32,402 nucleotides of DNA from the NCBI GenBank assembly GCA_913055745.1, contig CAJXJZ010000017.1, forward strand, positions 1-32,402, given 5' to 3'. Under the pieces are notes generated by a model that made no database searches, had not been told where the DNA came from, and worked only from the letters and a program-made list of their open reading frames with translations. Positions 1 to 9,155 of the stretch are shown in pieces. The first letter of the stretch is position 1, and every line of letters begins with the position of its first letter. Position numbers and translations under genes: made by a program. The DNA is from an uncultured bacterium (GTDB taxonomy: Bacteria; Hydrothermota; Hydrothermia; UBA1063; CAJXJZ01).

Positions 1-1779
1 AAGCAATTTTTACTCTCACTTCTTGATATATTTGATGAACTTTATAAAGAAGGTCTTATCATATATTCTTCAAAAGATTTTCTGTTTGTTGATCAGTTAG
101 GAAATATAAGCTCATTAGTAGGACTATACATAGATGTTGATATACCTGAGGTTTTAAAAGAGATCTTGAAGAATATCGGTTGGACAATTAGATTCAATTT
201 ACTTGATAAGGATCTTGCAAAGTATAAAATAGTCCAGGATTATGTTAGAGAGAAAATGGATACTGATAGGGCTTTAGATATAGTAATCAGAAATAGAAAG
301 TCAAAACTTATTAAAGATCTTCAAAATGGAGAATGGAATGAAAGCATAGATGGTTGGATAAATCTTTTTAGATGGTGTGTAAAAAATAATAAGTTGACTG
401 ATGGTTTTCCTATTATAACGAAAGACATGGGATTCCAAGAATTTAATAGTTCGGATGAGGAAACCTTCATAATTCCATTTAAATATATGGGTATTGATGA
501 GAAATATGAAGATATCTATCCAGAAAAAAGAATAATGCATGAAAAATATTTTGAAATAGGAAATCCAGATGAAATTATAAGCAAACTAAAAAACTATAGA
601 CAATTTGTAATTGGATTGCCCATTTACAAAAAAACTTTAAAACTACCATATAATAAATTAGGGTCCATTTTGGTTGAAAAACCCTCCGTTTCTAAAGGTG
701 ATCACACAATAGAGGCTACAGAAGAAACCATTTCTACCTTGCCATTCTGGAATGAGATTATTGGAAGAGTGTCACAAAAGCAAGAAAGAGGAAAATTGCT
801 TTTTGAATTTGTTGTTAACTATTTAATAAATCACGATGAAAATTGGAAGAAAGAGGTTTCAGTAAATTGTTCATGTAAAGATGGGACTCATAAAATAATA
901 CCTTCACATTGGTTAGCGAGTTTAAAATCCGATGCGTGGGTTCCACAGAAGATAGTGGAGAACAATGAAGAAAAAATTGTACCGAGAGAGGCTACAAAAG
1001 AGAATATTGAGAATTTATTTGGTCCTGAAGGAATTAAAAAACTGATGGAAAGCAATCAAGAGAATATTATAAACCTATTGCCACATTTTGGTTTTGACGA
1101 ATTAGACTTAGAAATAACACTCCACAGCATTAGGCAAGAGAAAACTGAAGAAGTGATAAGAAAAAAAATAACTAATTTATTGCATGAATTTGCTGATGAT
1201 CCAAATGCACTTGAGGAAGCAATAAAAACGCATAAAAAAAGGTGCGAAGATAAAAAAGTTAAAGAAGAAAATCAAAAAATAGGCTGGAATGTTGAAAAAA
1301 TAATTGCGAAAATAGTACAAGATAGAGGCCTTACTGTCCGGCATCGCTATGAAGGTGCGGATTTAGATATATGGCCAGAAGGATATGAGGGTTGGGATAT
1401 TGGACGTATTAAAATGGAGCATTATCTTTTAGAAGTAAAGTTTACCTCTGGTAATCGCGTCCATTTAAGCAAAGTTCAGTCCGAAACAGCACGACATGAA
1501 AAAGATAAGTATCTAATCTTAGTTGTTAAGAATGCAAATGATTTAAGGGACCGTTTAAAAGAGATAGGTGAAGATGAAGACTCTATTCCCAATGATATAA
1601 TAAAAAGGGTTTTAGAAAATTCCAGAGTAGTGGAAGGAATCCATACGAAATTGGGAGTACTTCCGAACTTTGAGGAGATTGAACCTGACATTCATGGCTA
1701 TTGGGTTAAAGAAAAACTTTGGCAAGGTAAAGACAACATTGATAAATGGCTCGTCAAAAAATTTGGCAATGGTGCATAG
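1..1779 (+). CDS. DUF3883 (NOV C-terminal) domain protein, 5'-truncated by window edge
   Basis: The reading frame is open from base 1, so the gene begins outside the window. The TTG at 166 is an internal codon and not a convincing start. About 592 residues are visible. The last ~170 residues look like a DUF3883/NO VEIN C-terminal domain with a PD-(D/E)XK-like core: GADLDIWPEG, then the strand YLLEVKFTSG (E and K as putative catalytic residues), then a segment with HLSKVQSETARHEKDKYLILVV, the usual family pattern. The middle part includes ASLKSDAWVP, which resembles segments of sacsin-like GHKL-ATPase proteins that often carry this C-terminus; any ATPase domain would lie upstream. Such proteins are commonly found near restriction and other defence genes, but no partner is visible here. 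The fold assignment is from motif reading; the function is inferred. Confidence 0.72.
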   Translation, partial: KQFLLSLLDIFDELYKEGLIIYSSKDFLFVDQLGNISSLVGLYIDVDIPEVLKEILKNIGWTIRFNLLDKDLAKYKIVQDYVREKMDTDRALDIVIRNRKSKLIKDLQNGEWNESIDGWINLFRWCVKNNKLTDGFPIITKDMGFQEFNSSDEETFIIPFKYMGIDEKYEDIYPEKRIMHEKYFEIGNPDEIISKLKNYRQFVIGLPIYKKTLKLPYNKLGSILVEKPSVSKGDHTIEATEETISTLPFWNEIIGRVSQKQERGKLLFEFVVNYLINHDENWKKEVSVNCSCKDGTHKIIPSHWLASLKSDAWVPQKIVENNEEKIVPREATKENIENLFGPEGIKKLMESNQENIINLLPHFGFDELDLEITLHSIRQEKTEEVIRKKITNLLHEFADDPNALEEAIKTHKKRCEDKKVKEENQKIGWNVEKIIAKIVQDRGLTVRHRYEGADLDIWPEGYEGWDIGRIKMEHYLLEVKFTSGNRVHLSKVQSETARHEKDKYLILVVKNANDLRDRLKEIGEDEDSIPNDIIKRVLENSRVVEGIHTKLGVLPNFEEIEPDIHGYWVKEKLWQGKDNIDKWLVKKFGNGA

Positions 1780-1873
1780 AAAATTAAATCCCGTCTGTTT
1801 TATAAATAGCGTCATATGTCTACCTCCATAAAAACGCAGCTATTTGGTATAACTATGAAAATCTGTTAAATCT

Positions 1874-2617
1874 ATGAAGGTTTCATTAGTAGTAAACCGC
1901 ATAACAGAAGATATTGAAGAAAATTTTACGCGAATAGTTAATGCTATAAATAAGTATTCAGATGAGACGGATTTGTTTCTTTTCCCTGAAGGTGCGATAA
2001 CAGGTCTCATAAATAATGACGACCCATCGCATGATTTGCCAATTGCATCACCAATCCCAGGGCGATATACGCGCATTTTGTCCCATGTTGCTAAAGAGCG
2101 AAGTGTTCACATAGGTATTGGTATGTTAGAAAGAGATGGTTATAAACTCTATGACTCGGCTATTTTAATAAACTCTTTTGGTGAGATTGCCCTACACTAT
2201 CGCCGCATAACTCCAACATGGCATGGAAAGAACGCAGACCCGAAGGTGTATTGTGAAGGCACTGAACTTAAGAAGGTAAAAACCAATCTTGGAACGTTTG
2301 CTTTTTTGATATGTGGTGACCTTTTTGATGATAGCCTTATAGGAAAAATTCGTAAGTTGCAAATTGATTATCTTTTATATCCCTTCTCTCGCTGTTTTAA
2401 AGATGGCACTTATAACCAGGAAAGATGGGAGGATGAAAAGCATGAATATATAAAACGCATAAAACTCGCAAAAAGCACTACTTTAATGGTGAACACTCTT
2501 GCTCACAAGGCATTGGATGGAGGAAGTTTTGGAGGCGCTATGATAGTATCGTCTTCTGGAGAGATTATAAAAGAGATACCCATTGGAAAAGAAGGCATCT
2601 TACATGCTGAGATATGA
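1874..2617 (+). CDS. carbon-nitrogen hydrolase (nitrilase superfamily) with Lys-to-Arg change
   Basis: A 247-residue protein with the alpha-beta-beta-alpha nitrilase fold, which hydrolyses amide or nitrile C-N bonds; substrate unknown. The catalytic Glu is visible as E39 in FLFPEGAITG and the nucleophile as C147 in FLICGDLFDD. The lysine motif, normally YRK, reads YRRITPTW at residues 109-116, with R111 at the usual Lys position. GGSFGGAMIVSSSGEI near the C-terminus is typical of the family. The length is slightly short for a nitrilase. No clear ribosome site precedes the ATG; a TATAAC box lies 20 bases upstream, and a four-codon mini-frame (1856-1870) sits between box and start. It is separated from the DUF3883 gene by 94 bases, and a functional link is not evident. 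Confidence 0.85.
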   Translation: MKVSLVVNRITEDIEENFTRIVNAINKYSDETDLFLFPEGAITGLINNDDPSHDLPIASPIPGRYTRILSHVAKERSVHIGIGMLERDGYKLYDSAILINSFGEIALHYRRITPTWHGKNADPKVYCEGTELKKVKTNLGTFAFLICGDLFDDSLIGKIRKLQIDYLLYPFSRCFKDGTYNQERWEDEKHEYIKRIKLAKSTTLMVNTLAHKALDGGSFGGAMIVSSSGEIIKEIPIGKEGILHAEI

Positions 2618-2690
2618 TATACACCTGGTAAATGCCTTTAAATATTTATTTTAAGGAAACAATACCCGCTTGAGGAATGCTGGTTTTAGG

Positions 2691-2771
2691 GACAATCCCC
2701 CTCAGTCCCCCTTCACCAAGGGGGAAAACCACTGAAATTCTCTCTTCCGTAGAAGGAGGTAGGGGGGATGT
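2691..2771. repeat. nested palindromic C/G-rich element (MITE-like)
   Basis: The left arm GACAATCCCCCTCAGTCCCC is roughly matched by the inverted right arm GAAGGAGGTAGGGGGGATGT. Inside the left half lies a second hairpin, CCCCC-TTCACCAA-GGGGG (2707-2724). G and C runs of this kind stand out against the AT-rich background. It looks like a non-autonomous intergenic repeat rather than a terminator, because no T-run follows either arm. Only one copy is in the window, so repetition is not shown. Confidence 0.55.
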
Positions 2772-2918
2772 TTCAACCCAATCTCCTCTTTAATTTTCTC
2801 AACATAAAACTCATTCTCACCTTAATGTATTTTTAAGGAATGGATGCCCTCTTGTTCAACATTTATTTTGAATAAACAGTGGCCAACGTGTAGATTATTT
2901 TTGAGGAACACCGCCAGG

Positions 2919-2947
2919 TTGCATAACCCGTTCAAATACTTTATAAT
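2919..2947 (+). promoter_or_regulatory. tpiA promoter, probably leaderless
   Basis: TTGCAT (2919-2924), a 17-base spacer, then a perfect TATAAT (2942-2947). Only 9 bases separate the box from the tpiA ATG and no Shine-Dalgarno sequence intervenes, so transcription would start at or next to the start codon. Confidence 0.7.
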
Positions 2948-2956
2948 TATTACACT

Positions 2957-3706
2957 ATGAGTAGGAAAATTATAGGTGGTAATTGGAAAATGCATAAAAC
3001 AATCCATGAAACAGAGGATTTCTTTGCATCTTTTTTGCCTCTGTTCAAGGATGTAGATACTGATTACGAGATTGTGATATTTCCACCATTTACATCTCTC
3101 AATACAGCAACATCCCTCACTAAGGATACAGGTATTAAAATAGGTGCTCAGAATATGTATTATGAAGACAAGGGCGCTTATACAGGGGAAATATCTCCAC
3201 TAATGCTTATGGATATTGGAGTTGAGTATGTGTTAGTAGGACATTCGGAAAGAAGGAAATATTTCAAAGAAACAGAAGATTTGTTGTCTTTAAAGATAGA
3301 AAGTGGATTGCGACACGGTTTAAAAGTTATGTACTGCGTTGGAGAGACATTAGAAGAGAGAGAAAGCGGAAGGCATAAAGATATTATTAAAAAGCAATTA
3401 ACCTTGGGATTGAAAAACATTAAAAAAGATTATATAAATCTACTTTCCATTGCATATGAACCTGTTTGGGCTATTGGTACAGGGAAGACGGCAACTCCCA
3501 CTCAGGCACAAGAAATGCATGCTTTTATTAGAGAAATACTTAAAGAACTTTTTGGAGAAAGTGATATACCGATCTTGTACGGTGGTAGTGTTAAACCACA
3601 TAATGTAAAAGAAATAGTGAAGGAACCTGATATAGATGGCGCTCTTGTTGGTGGCGCATCATTGAAGCCAGTTGATTTTATAGAAATCATCAAAAATTCC
3701 AGATAG
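2957..3706 (+). CDS. tpiA: triosephosphate isomerase
   Basis: Interconverts dihydroxyacetone phosphate and glyceraldehyde 3-phosphate in cytosolic glycolysis and gluconeogenesis. The 249-residue length is normal for a TIM-barrel enzyme. The substrate-binding lysine is K11 in GNWKMH. The electrophilic histidine is in VGHSERR, and the catalytic glutamate with the flexible loop is in YEPVWAIGTGKTATP. The phosphate-binding GGSVKP and GALVGGASL motifs are present near the C-terminus. The ATG is set by the conserved N-terminus and the adjacent -10 box. It heads the plus-strand run that continues with secG nine bases downstream. Confidence 0.98.
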   Translation: MSRKIIGGNWKMHKTIHETEDFFASFLPLFKDVDTDYEIVIFPPFTSLNTATSLTKDTGIKIGAQNMYYEDKGAYTGEISPLMLMDIGVEYVLVGHSERRKYFKETEDLLSLKIESGLRHGLKVMYCVGETLEERESGRHKDIIKKQLTLGLKNIKKDYINLLSIAYEPVWAIGTGKTATPTQAQEMHAFIREILKELFGESDIPILYGGSVKPHNVKEIVKEPDIDGALVGGASLKPVDFIEIIKNSR

Positions 3707-3715
3707 GAGGAGATT

Positions 3716-4099
3716 ATGTATTCATTGCTTTTGGTGTTATACATTATAATAATTATTTTAATGGCAGTTGTGATTCTCATACAGGATCCCAAAGAGGGTG
3801 GTCTTGGTGGTGTTTTTGGTGGCGGTGGCATGACAAATATACTTGGTGCAAAAGAGGCACCAAGTTTCTTTGTTAAACTAACAGCCGGGCTTGGTACTAT
3901 ATTTATAATTTTATCTCTGTTTTTATCTTATATTAATCAGCCGCAGGGTGGGGTAGGTAGTGCCTATCAAAAGGCTCTTCAGAGGGCAATGAAAGAGCAG
4001 CAGGCAACACAAGGGCAAGAGGCAGTGCCTGGAACACCCACGCCCGCCCCACAGAATAGTCAAAATATTCCAGCACCTACAAATGAAGGAGGTAAGTAA
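3716..4099 (+). CDS. secG: protein-export membrane protein SecG
   Basis: Small subunit of the SecYEG inner-membrane translocon. It has two membrane helices (about residues 3-22 and 53-71) joined by the characteristic Gly-rich cytoplasmic loop (IQDPKEGGLGGVFGGGG...). At 127 residues it is longer than a minimal SecG because of a low-complexity Gln/Pro/Ala C-terminal tail from about residue 75. A good ribosome site (GGAGGA) precedes the ATG. The stop shares a base with the rplU start (TAATG), implying translational coupling. The tpiA-secG order is common in bacteria. Confidence 0.95.
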   Translation: MYSLLLVLYIIIIILMAVVILIQDPKEGGLGGVFGGGGMTNILGAKEAPSFFVKLTAGLGTIFIILSLFLSYINQPQGGVGSAYQKALQRAMKEQQATQGQEAVPGTPTPAPQNSQNIPAPTNEGGK

Positions 4100-4407
4100 T
4101 GAAGGCAGTATTTGAGGTAAAGGGAAAACAATTTGTTGCAAAAAAAGGTGATGTGATAGAAGTACCTTTTATAGGAGAGGATGTAGAAAAGAAAGAAGTA
4201 GATAAGGTTATGCTTCTCGAAGATGAAAATGGTACAAAAATAGGAAAGCCTTATGTGGAGAATGCAAAAGTCATTCTTGAAAAGATAGAAGATAAACTCT
4301 CAAAGAAGGTTATAGTATTTAAGTTTAAAAGACGTAAAGACTACAAGAAAACCCGTGGCCACAGACAGAAATACAGTGTGGTTAAAGTCTCAGATATAAT
4401 CTTTTAG
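4099..4407 (+). CDS. rplU: 50S ribosomal protein L21
   Basis: A 102-residue L21 of the large ribosomal subunit, which binds 23S rRNA. Conserved features are the N-terminal KAVFEVKGKQF, a middle segment with a Lys-rich loop, and the C-terminal signature KFKRRKDYKKTRGHRQ followed by VVKVSDI. A strong ribosome site (AAGGAGGT, 4086-4093) lies inside the end of secG. L21 is normally followed by L27 (rpmA), but here the next frame encodes a secreted peptidase. The peptidase frame is the same as rplU's and is separated from it by the TAG at 4405-4407. Confidence 0.97.
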   Translation: MKAVFEVKGKQFVAKKGDVIEVPFIGEDVEKKEVDKVMLLEDENGTKIGKPYVENAKVILEKIEDKLSKKVIVFKFKRRKDYKKTRGHRQKYSVVKVSDIIF

Positions 4408-4422
4408 CAGGGGGATTGCCAT

Positions 4423-7400
4423 ATAGGTTTTAAATTATATGCACTTATTGTTATTGCTTTAACCCGGGTTTCTTTAAAAGATCCGGGTTATTATGATTAC
4501 CTTATTATTACGCCTCCTTCTTACATTGAAGCAGCAGAGTCTTTAAAAGTATACAGAGAAAGGGAAGGTTATATTACAAAGATTTTGACAACAAATGAAA
4601 TAGAAAAAAGTTTTGAGGGTCAGGATTTTCAAGAAAAGATACGAAATGCTATAAGAATATGGCATTATGATGGCGGTGTAAACTATGTCTTTCTTGCTGC
4701 GGATGATGATAGTATTCCAACAAGAACAGTCCTTGTGCGGTTGGGTTATGGGGAAGATGACTATATCCCATCTGATTATTACTACATGTGTCTTGATGGA
4801 GATTGGAATGCTGATAGGGATAATACTTATGGAGAGAGAGAAGACAATGTTGATTTATACCCTGATGTATCTGTAACTCGTGGCACCTTTCATTCAAAAG
4901 ATGAATTTATGGACTATGTAAACAGGGTTAAGTATTATGAAACATCCATGGGCATGTATGTTAATAGAGCACTTTTTCACTCGTCCACAGTAGAGTATAA
5001 TGAAGATGGCAGTGATTATGTTGACCAGATAGCCGATGTGTTCCCTGATTCTATGGAAAAGCATTTTCTATATCAAGATGAACAGAGTATAAGTAATTCA
5101 GACATAAATAACTATCTTAGTCAAGGTGTAGGTTATTTCCTTACAATGGCTCATGGGGATATAAATGGATTTTATGCAGACTATGCAGATGAATACTATG
5201 GGATAACCAGTATCCCTTCAGATTCAACAAGGTCAACGCTTGTTGATATATTTTCCTGTCATGCTGGTGCCATAGATAGAAACTGCATTCTTGAATCCTT
5301 TTTCTCACATGACATAACAATAGCAGCCAGAGCCAGTTCAAGAAACGATTTTGCTTCTACAACAGATATGCATGTGTCCTTTTACCAGGCAATATTTGAT
5401 GGAAAGACACTTGGGGATGCAACATTTCTTTATAGATTGCCTTATATATCGTATGCAGAAAACACTGACAATGACAAGAGATATGCTATTATGAGCATGA
5501 TTACCCTGGGAGAGCCATTGATTAAATTCTATACCACAACGCCTAAAAGATTTCTCGTAAAGTATTATGAAGACTCTATAAACTTTAATATAATGGTCTT
5601 TTCACAAGATTCTGTTCCACTTTCTGGAATTAAAACGGTCCTTTCAAAAGAAAATGGCTACCTTATTATAGACACTACTGATTTAAATGGCAATGTTTGT
5701 ATTCCCTTATCTATGCTTACGAGAGGAGAGCATAATCTTAATATTACAGGTAATGATTATTTAAGATTAGACACCTTGGTATATGTACATGGATACTCAA
5801 GGCCAGAGATTCAAAGTATCAGGGTAAGTAGTCTTTATGGGGATTATCCAACATCTGGTAGTCCTGTGGCTATGCACATAAAAGGGAATAACCCTTATGG
5901 ATTGCCATCATTACTTTATATATCTTGCAGTATTGGAAGAGATAATTTTTATAATGATTCTATTCATGTTAAAGGTGAATTTGATATAACTGATACATTC
6001 AAGATCCCCTGGTTTTCAGGTAATCGCTTTTTATCCTGCAAGGCACAATTTGATAATACCAATTTTGGAAAAGATACATCTTTGTTGGTATATGGACCTC
6101 TCATTGGCTTTGGTGGTATGGCATTAAAAAATGATACACTCTCTTTATCTATTGTTAACGGAGGTAAAGGACATTCAGATACTTTAAGCATAAAGGTTTC
6201 ATCGTATAGAAAGTTACATAGTTTTACCACGGTAATCCCTCCTTTTAGCGAGAAAAAGATTAAAATACCAACGAACTTGGATAATTTTCCCATAAGTATT
6301 GGTGTACATTCCAATGTTATAGACACTGAATTTATTATTAAAGACACTACTTCACCTTCCCCTCCAGATGGTCTTTATGCGCAATCAATCTCAGAAGGTG
6401 TTTATCTTGTATGGCAGAGCAAGGACGGGCTATACAATATTTACAGGGGAACAGACTCTTCTAATCTTAAGAAATTAAATATATTGCCTCTTTTGTATCC
6501 ATACTATGTGGACCTGGGTCTTAGTTTTGATACAACCTATTACTATGCTGTAACATTTATTGATTCTATGGGATTTGAAAGTACTCTCTCTCACATTGTT
6601 GAAGGTATTCCCAATCCAAAATTGGCTCCTGGGTGGCCTCAGGTTGCAAGTGGCCTTGGATATTCCTCCCCACTCGTTGCAGACATTACGCCACTCTTCC
6701 CTGGTAAGGAAATAATCATAGGATCTTTTGAAGATTCCTTGGTATATGCCTTTTCAAAAGATGGGATACCCCTTCCTGGCTGGCCTGTTAACATAGGGGA
6801 TATAGTGTATTCTGCTCCTGCTGCATATGACCTTGATGGCGATGGATACGATGAGGTTGTAGTGGCAGGTGGTGGCTCATTCACCCATGTATGGGCATTA
6901 AAAGGAGATGGAACAGTCTTGGATGGATGGCCTGTGTACGTTAGAAAAGGTAATTTTACAGGGCCTGCAATAGGTGATTTAAACGGTGATTCTTTACCAG
7001 AGATAGTTTTTGTATCAAGGTCTGGTGGAGTGTATGTATACAACGTTCATGGCACAATGCTTGATTCTATACATCTTTATGCTGGTGGGTTCTCGCCTGC
7101 ATCCATAGGCGATATAAATCAAGATGATACCATGGATATTGTGATTGGGTGCAAGGATAGTGTGGCAGGCCTGTGGGTATTACATATGAGAAATGATACG
7201 GAACTCGTTGTAAATGATGGCTTCCCAAAAGGTCCTTTTAGTTTTAATGCTCCACTTGTTATAGGTGATGTAAGGCCTGATGTTCCAGGCCTTGAGATAT
7301 TTGGCTGCAGCGAGACGAACAGGGCGGTTTTATTTGATTCAAACGGTGATACTTTGTGGACACGGCCAGTAAATAATGCACCTTATTGGTACAACCCATC

Positions 7401-8097
7401 AATATCAGATATTGATGGGGACCAAAATCCAGAACTTTTAGTGAACCAGGGAACAGGTGTGGCTGTGTTTAAAAGTGATGGTAGTTATTTTCCTGGTTAT
7501 CCAACAACAAAGGCTTCTGGCGGGACATGTCAATGTATTACAACAGATTTAAATGGTGATGGCTTTATGGAGATTTTTAAGGGTGGTGTAGATGGAAAAC
7601 TCTATGCACTTACAGAAAATGCAAATATCTTTCCTGGTTTTCCTATAGACCTTAAAGGGTACGCCTATCCAACACCTACAATAGATGATATAGACAATGA
7701 TGGGACCTTGGAACTTATAGCAGCTAGTTGGTCTAATATGGTTTTTGTGTATGAACTTGGTATTCCAGATTCCTTTATCGGGGATTGGCCCACATATCAA
7801 CACGATATACAGAGAACAGGTAATTACAATTGGAAACCACTATCAGGAGTAAAAGAAAAGAGAGAAAATACCCTCGCCTTCTTAGATAGAGATCTTATAG
7901 TAAAAGGACATATCTATTTTAATAAAGATTGGCAAAAGGTTATGCGTATTGATATTTATGATATAACCGGAAGAAAGGTGGTATCTATAAAAAAGCCTTA
8001 CAAGAGGTCTCTTAATCTATCTTCAGGGGTGTATTTTAGTATTTTGAAAACCCAAAAAGGAAAAGAAGTTAAAAAAAGGATAATAGTTTTACCATGA
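4423..8097 (+). CDS. C25 (gingipain-like) cysteine peptidase with T9SS sorting domain; start codon unclear
   Basis: A large exported protein, about 1224 residues if read from ATA 4423. The frame stays open back to the rplU stop, and residues before the first conventional start (TTG 4585) include a short hydrophobic stretch ([10 protein letters not shown]) and [11 protein letters not shown], the usual beginning of the C25 domain. The true start is therefore upstream, although no ATG, GTG or TTG is there; a purine-rich AGGGGG (4409-4414) lies 8 bases before an ATA. The catalytic pair is His in MAHGDINGF (codon 5152) and Cys in DIFSCHAGA (codon 5257). An FN3-like module follows (about 641-735), then six or more FG-GAP/VCBS-type D-x-D-G repeats (about 737-1135). 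The C-terminus ([10 protein letters not shown]...LSSGVYF) is a type A T9SS sorting signal. The stop overlaps the prfA ATG (ATGA). Confidence 0.88.
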   Translation: MGFKLYALIVIALTRVSLKDPGYYDYLIITPPSYIEAAESLKVYREREGYITKILTTNEIEKSFEGQDFQEKIRNAIRIWHYDGGVNYVFLAADDDSIPTRTVLVRLGYGEDDYIPSDYYYMCLDGDWNADRDNTYGEREDNVDLYPDVSVTRGTFHSKDEFMDYVNRVKYYETSMGMYVNRALFHSSTVEYNEDGSDYVDQIADVFPDSMEKHFLYQDEQSISNSDINNYLSQGVGYFLTMAHGDINGFYADYADEYYGITSIPSDSTRSTLVDIFSCHAGAIDRNCILESFFSHDITIAARASSRNDFASTTDMHVSFYQAIFDGKTLGDATFLYRLPYISYAENTDNDKRYAIMSMITLGEPLIKFYTTTPKRFLVKYYEDSINFNIMVFSQDSVPLSGIKTVLSKENGYLIIDTTDLNGNVCIPLSMLTRGEHNLNITGNDYLRLDTLVYVHGYSRPEIQSIRVSSLYGDYPTSGSPVAMHIKGNNPYGLPSLLYISCSIGRDNFYNDSIHVKGEFDITDTFKIPWFSGNRFLSCKAQFDNTNFGKDTSLLVYGPLIGFGGMALKNDTLSLSIVNGGKGHSDTLSIKVSSYRKLHSFTTVIPPFSEKKIKIPTNLDNFPISIGVHSNVIDTEFIIKDTTSPSPPDGLYAQSISEGVYLVWQSKDGLYNIYRGTDSSNLKKLNILPLLYPYYVDLGLSFDTTYYYAVTFIDSMGFESTLSHIVEGIPNPKLAPGWPQVASGLGYSSPLVADITPLFPGKEIIIGSFEDSLVYAFSKDGIPLPGWPVNIGDIVYSAPAAYDLDGDGYDEVVVAGGGSFTHVWALKGDGTVLDGWPVYVRKGNFTGPAIGDLNGDSLPEIVFVSRSGGVYVYNVHGTMLDSIHLYAGGFSPASIGDINQDDTMDIVIGCKDSVAGLWVLHMRNDTELVVNDGFPKGPFSFNAPLVIGDVRPDVPGLEIFGCSETNRAVLFDSNGDTLWTRPVNNAPYWYNPSISDIDGDQNPELLVNQGTGVAVFKSDGSYFPGYPTTKASGGTCQCITTDLNGDGFMEIFKGGVDGKLYALTENANIFPGFPIDLKGYAYPTPTIDDIDNDGTLELIAASWSNMVFVYELGIPDSFIGDWPTYQHDIQRTGNYNWKPLSGVKEKRENTLAFLDRDLIVKGHIYFNKDWQKVMRIDIYDITGRKVVSIKKPYKRSLNLSSGVYFSILKTQKGKEVKKRIIVLP
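4461..4489 (+). promoter_or_regulatory. strong hairpin at the 5' end of the C25 peptidase frame
   Basis: AACCCGG (4461-4467) pairs with CCGGGTT (4483-4489), and inside the loop TCTTT can pair with AAAGA. No oligo-T follows, so it is not a standard terminator. It lies between rplU and the peptidase body and could tune readthrough or translation. Confidence 0.5.
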
Positions 8098-9155
8098 GAG
8101 GCATTGAAGATTATATAAATAAGAAAAAGGAACTTGAGGAGAAGCTCTTAAAAGGTGGCATGCCTGAGAAAGAGAGAAGGGAAATTGCTCAGGCCTATTC
8201 AAGGATTCTACCTTTGGCAGAGAAGGCTGAGAAGATACTTTCGATTGAAAAGAAAATAGAGGATACGAAGAGCCTACTTGATGACCCTGAAATGAAAGAA
8301 CTTGCAGAAGAAGAAATTAAGAATTTAGAGAGAGAAAAAGAAGAACTTATTACAGGATTGAAGAAACTCATATTAAAGTCAACTTTAGACCTTGATAAAA
8401 ACGCTATTATTGAAATAAGGGCGGGTGCAGGAGGCGAAGAGGCAGCCTTATTTGCCGCTGACCTGTTCAGGATGTATACAAAATATGCGGAAAAAATGGG
8501 ATGGAGGTATTCTGTTATGGATTCCCATCCAACAGATATGGGTGGATTTAAAGAAATCGTGTTTTCCATAGAAGGGAAGTCTCCATACAGATACCTTCAT
8601 CTTGAGTCAGGTGTACATAGGGTGCAGAGAGTTCCAATAACAGAGTCAGGTGGAAGAATCCACACTTCTACAGCCTCAGTGGTTGTGCTCCCTGAAGTAG
8701 AAGAAAGTGACGATGATATTAAGATAAACCCGGACGATTTAAAGATAGATACCTTTAGGGCTGGAGGACCAGGTGGTCAGTATGTAAATATGACTGATTC
8801 TGCTGTTAGAATAACCCATATTCCAACAGGGATTGTAGTTGTGTGTAGAGAGGAACGATCACAGCACAAGAACAGGGAGAAAGCCATGAAGCTGCTTAAG
8901 GCTCGTCTTTTGGACCTCAAGGAAAGAGAAGAGAGGAAAAAGGTAGATTCACACAGGAAATCTGTAATAGGTACAGGAGATAGAAGTGAAAAGATAAGGA
9001 CCTATAACTTTCCTCAGAATAGAGTAACTGACCATAGAATAGGTCTTACTGTGTATAAACTTACAGAAATTATGGATGGTGCTCTCTGGGAGATCATCAT
9101 ACCATTACTTGAAGAGGAAGAGAGAAGGAATCTTGAATCCGTTGAACTATTATAG
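8094..9155 (+). CDS. prfA: peptide chain release factor 1
   Basis: Terminates translation at UAA and UAG by hydrolysing peptidyl-tRNA. The 353-residue length matches RF1. The stop-codon recognition tripeptide is PIT (181-183, the PxT of RF1; RF2 has SPF). The catalytic GGQ is at 227-229 in [12 protein letters not shown], followed by the typical [10 protein letters not shown]. The ATG overlaps the peptidase stop by four bases. The next gene encodes the PrmC methylase that modifies the GGQ glutamine, a conserved pairing. Confidence 0.98.
   Translation: MRGIEDYINKKKELEEKLLKGGMPEKERREIAQAYSRILPLAEKAEKILSIEKKIEDTKSLLDDPEMKELAEEEIKNLEREKEELITGLKKLILKSTLDLDKNAIIEIRAGAGGEEAALFAADLFRMYTKYAEKMGWRYSVMDSHPTDMGGFKEIVFSIEGKSPYRYLHLESGVHRVQRVPITESGGRIHTSTASVVVLPEVEESDDDIKINPDDLKIDTFRAGGPGGQYVNMTDSAVRITHIPTGIVVVCREERSQHKNREKAMKLLKARLLDLKEREERKKVDSHRKSVIGTGDRSEKIRTYNFPQNRVTDHRIGLTVYKLTEIMDGALWEIIIPLLEEEERRNLESVELL

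Larger units (their letters stand above)
2618..2956. other. 339-bp non-coding region
   Basis: No credible coding frame is seen. It holds a nested C-rich/G-rich palindrome (2691-2771), three near-copies of TATTTTTRAGGAA (2647-2658, 2828-2840, 2896-2908) and the tpiA promoter at its right end. A weak AT-rich inverted repeat (CCTTTAAAT...ATTTTAAGG, about 2635-2656) follows the nitrilase gene and lacks a T-tract. Confidence 0.6.

Noticed and set aside
1612-1815. Minus-strand frame of 67 codons with a good ribosome site
   Set aside because: Apart from the first dozen residues it is antisense to the DUF3883 gene and has no family-like pattern; kept only as a possible gene remnant in the findings.
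2822-3007. Minus-strand frame across the tpiA start
   Set aside because: It covers the tpiA promoter and start, has low-quality composition and no initiation signal.
4461-4500. Hairpin after rplU as an intrinsic terminator
   Set aside because: No T-run follows, and it lies within the peptidase reading frame; listed as a regulatory hairpin instead.
4585-8097. C25 peptidase starting at TTG 4585
   Set aside because: It would delete the hydrophobic N-terminus and the conserved [11 protein letters not shown] strand, and no ribosome site precedes it.
9076-9132. Longer prmC from ATG 9076
   Set aside because: It would overlap prfA by 80 bases, and the added residues are prfA read in another frame.
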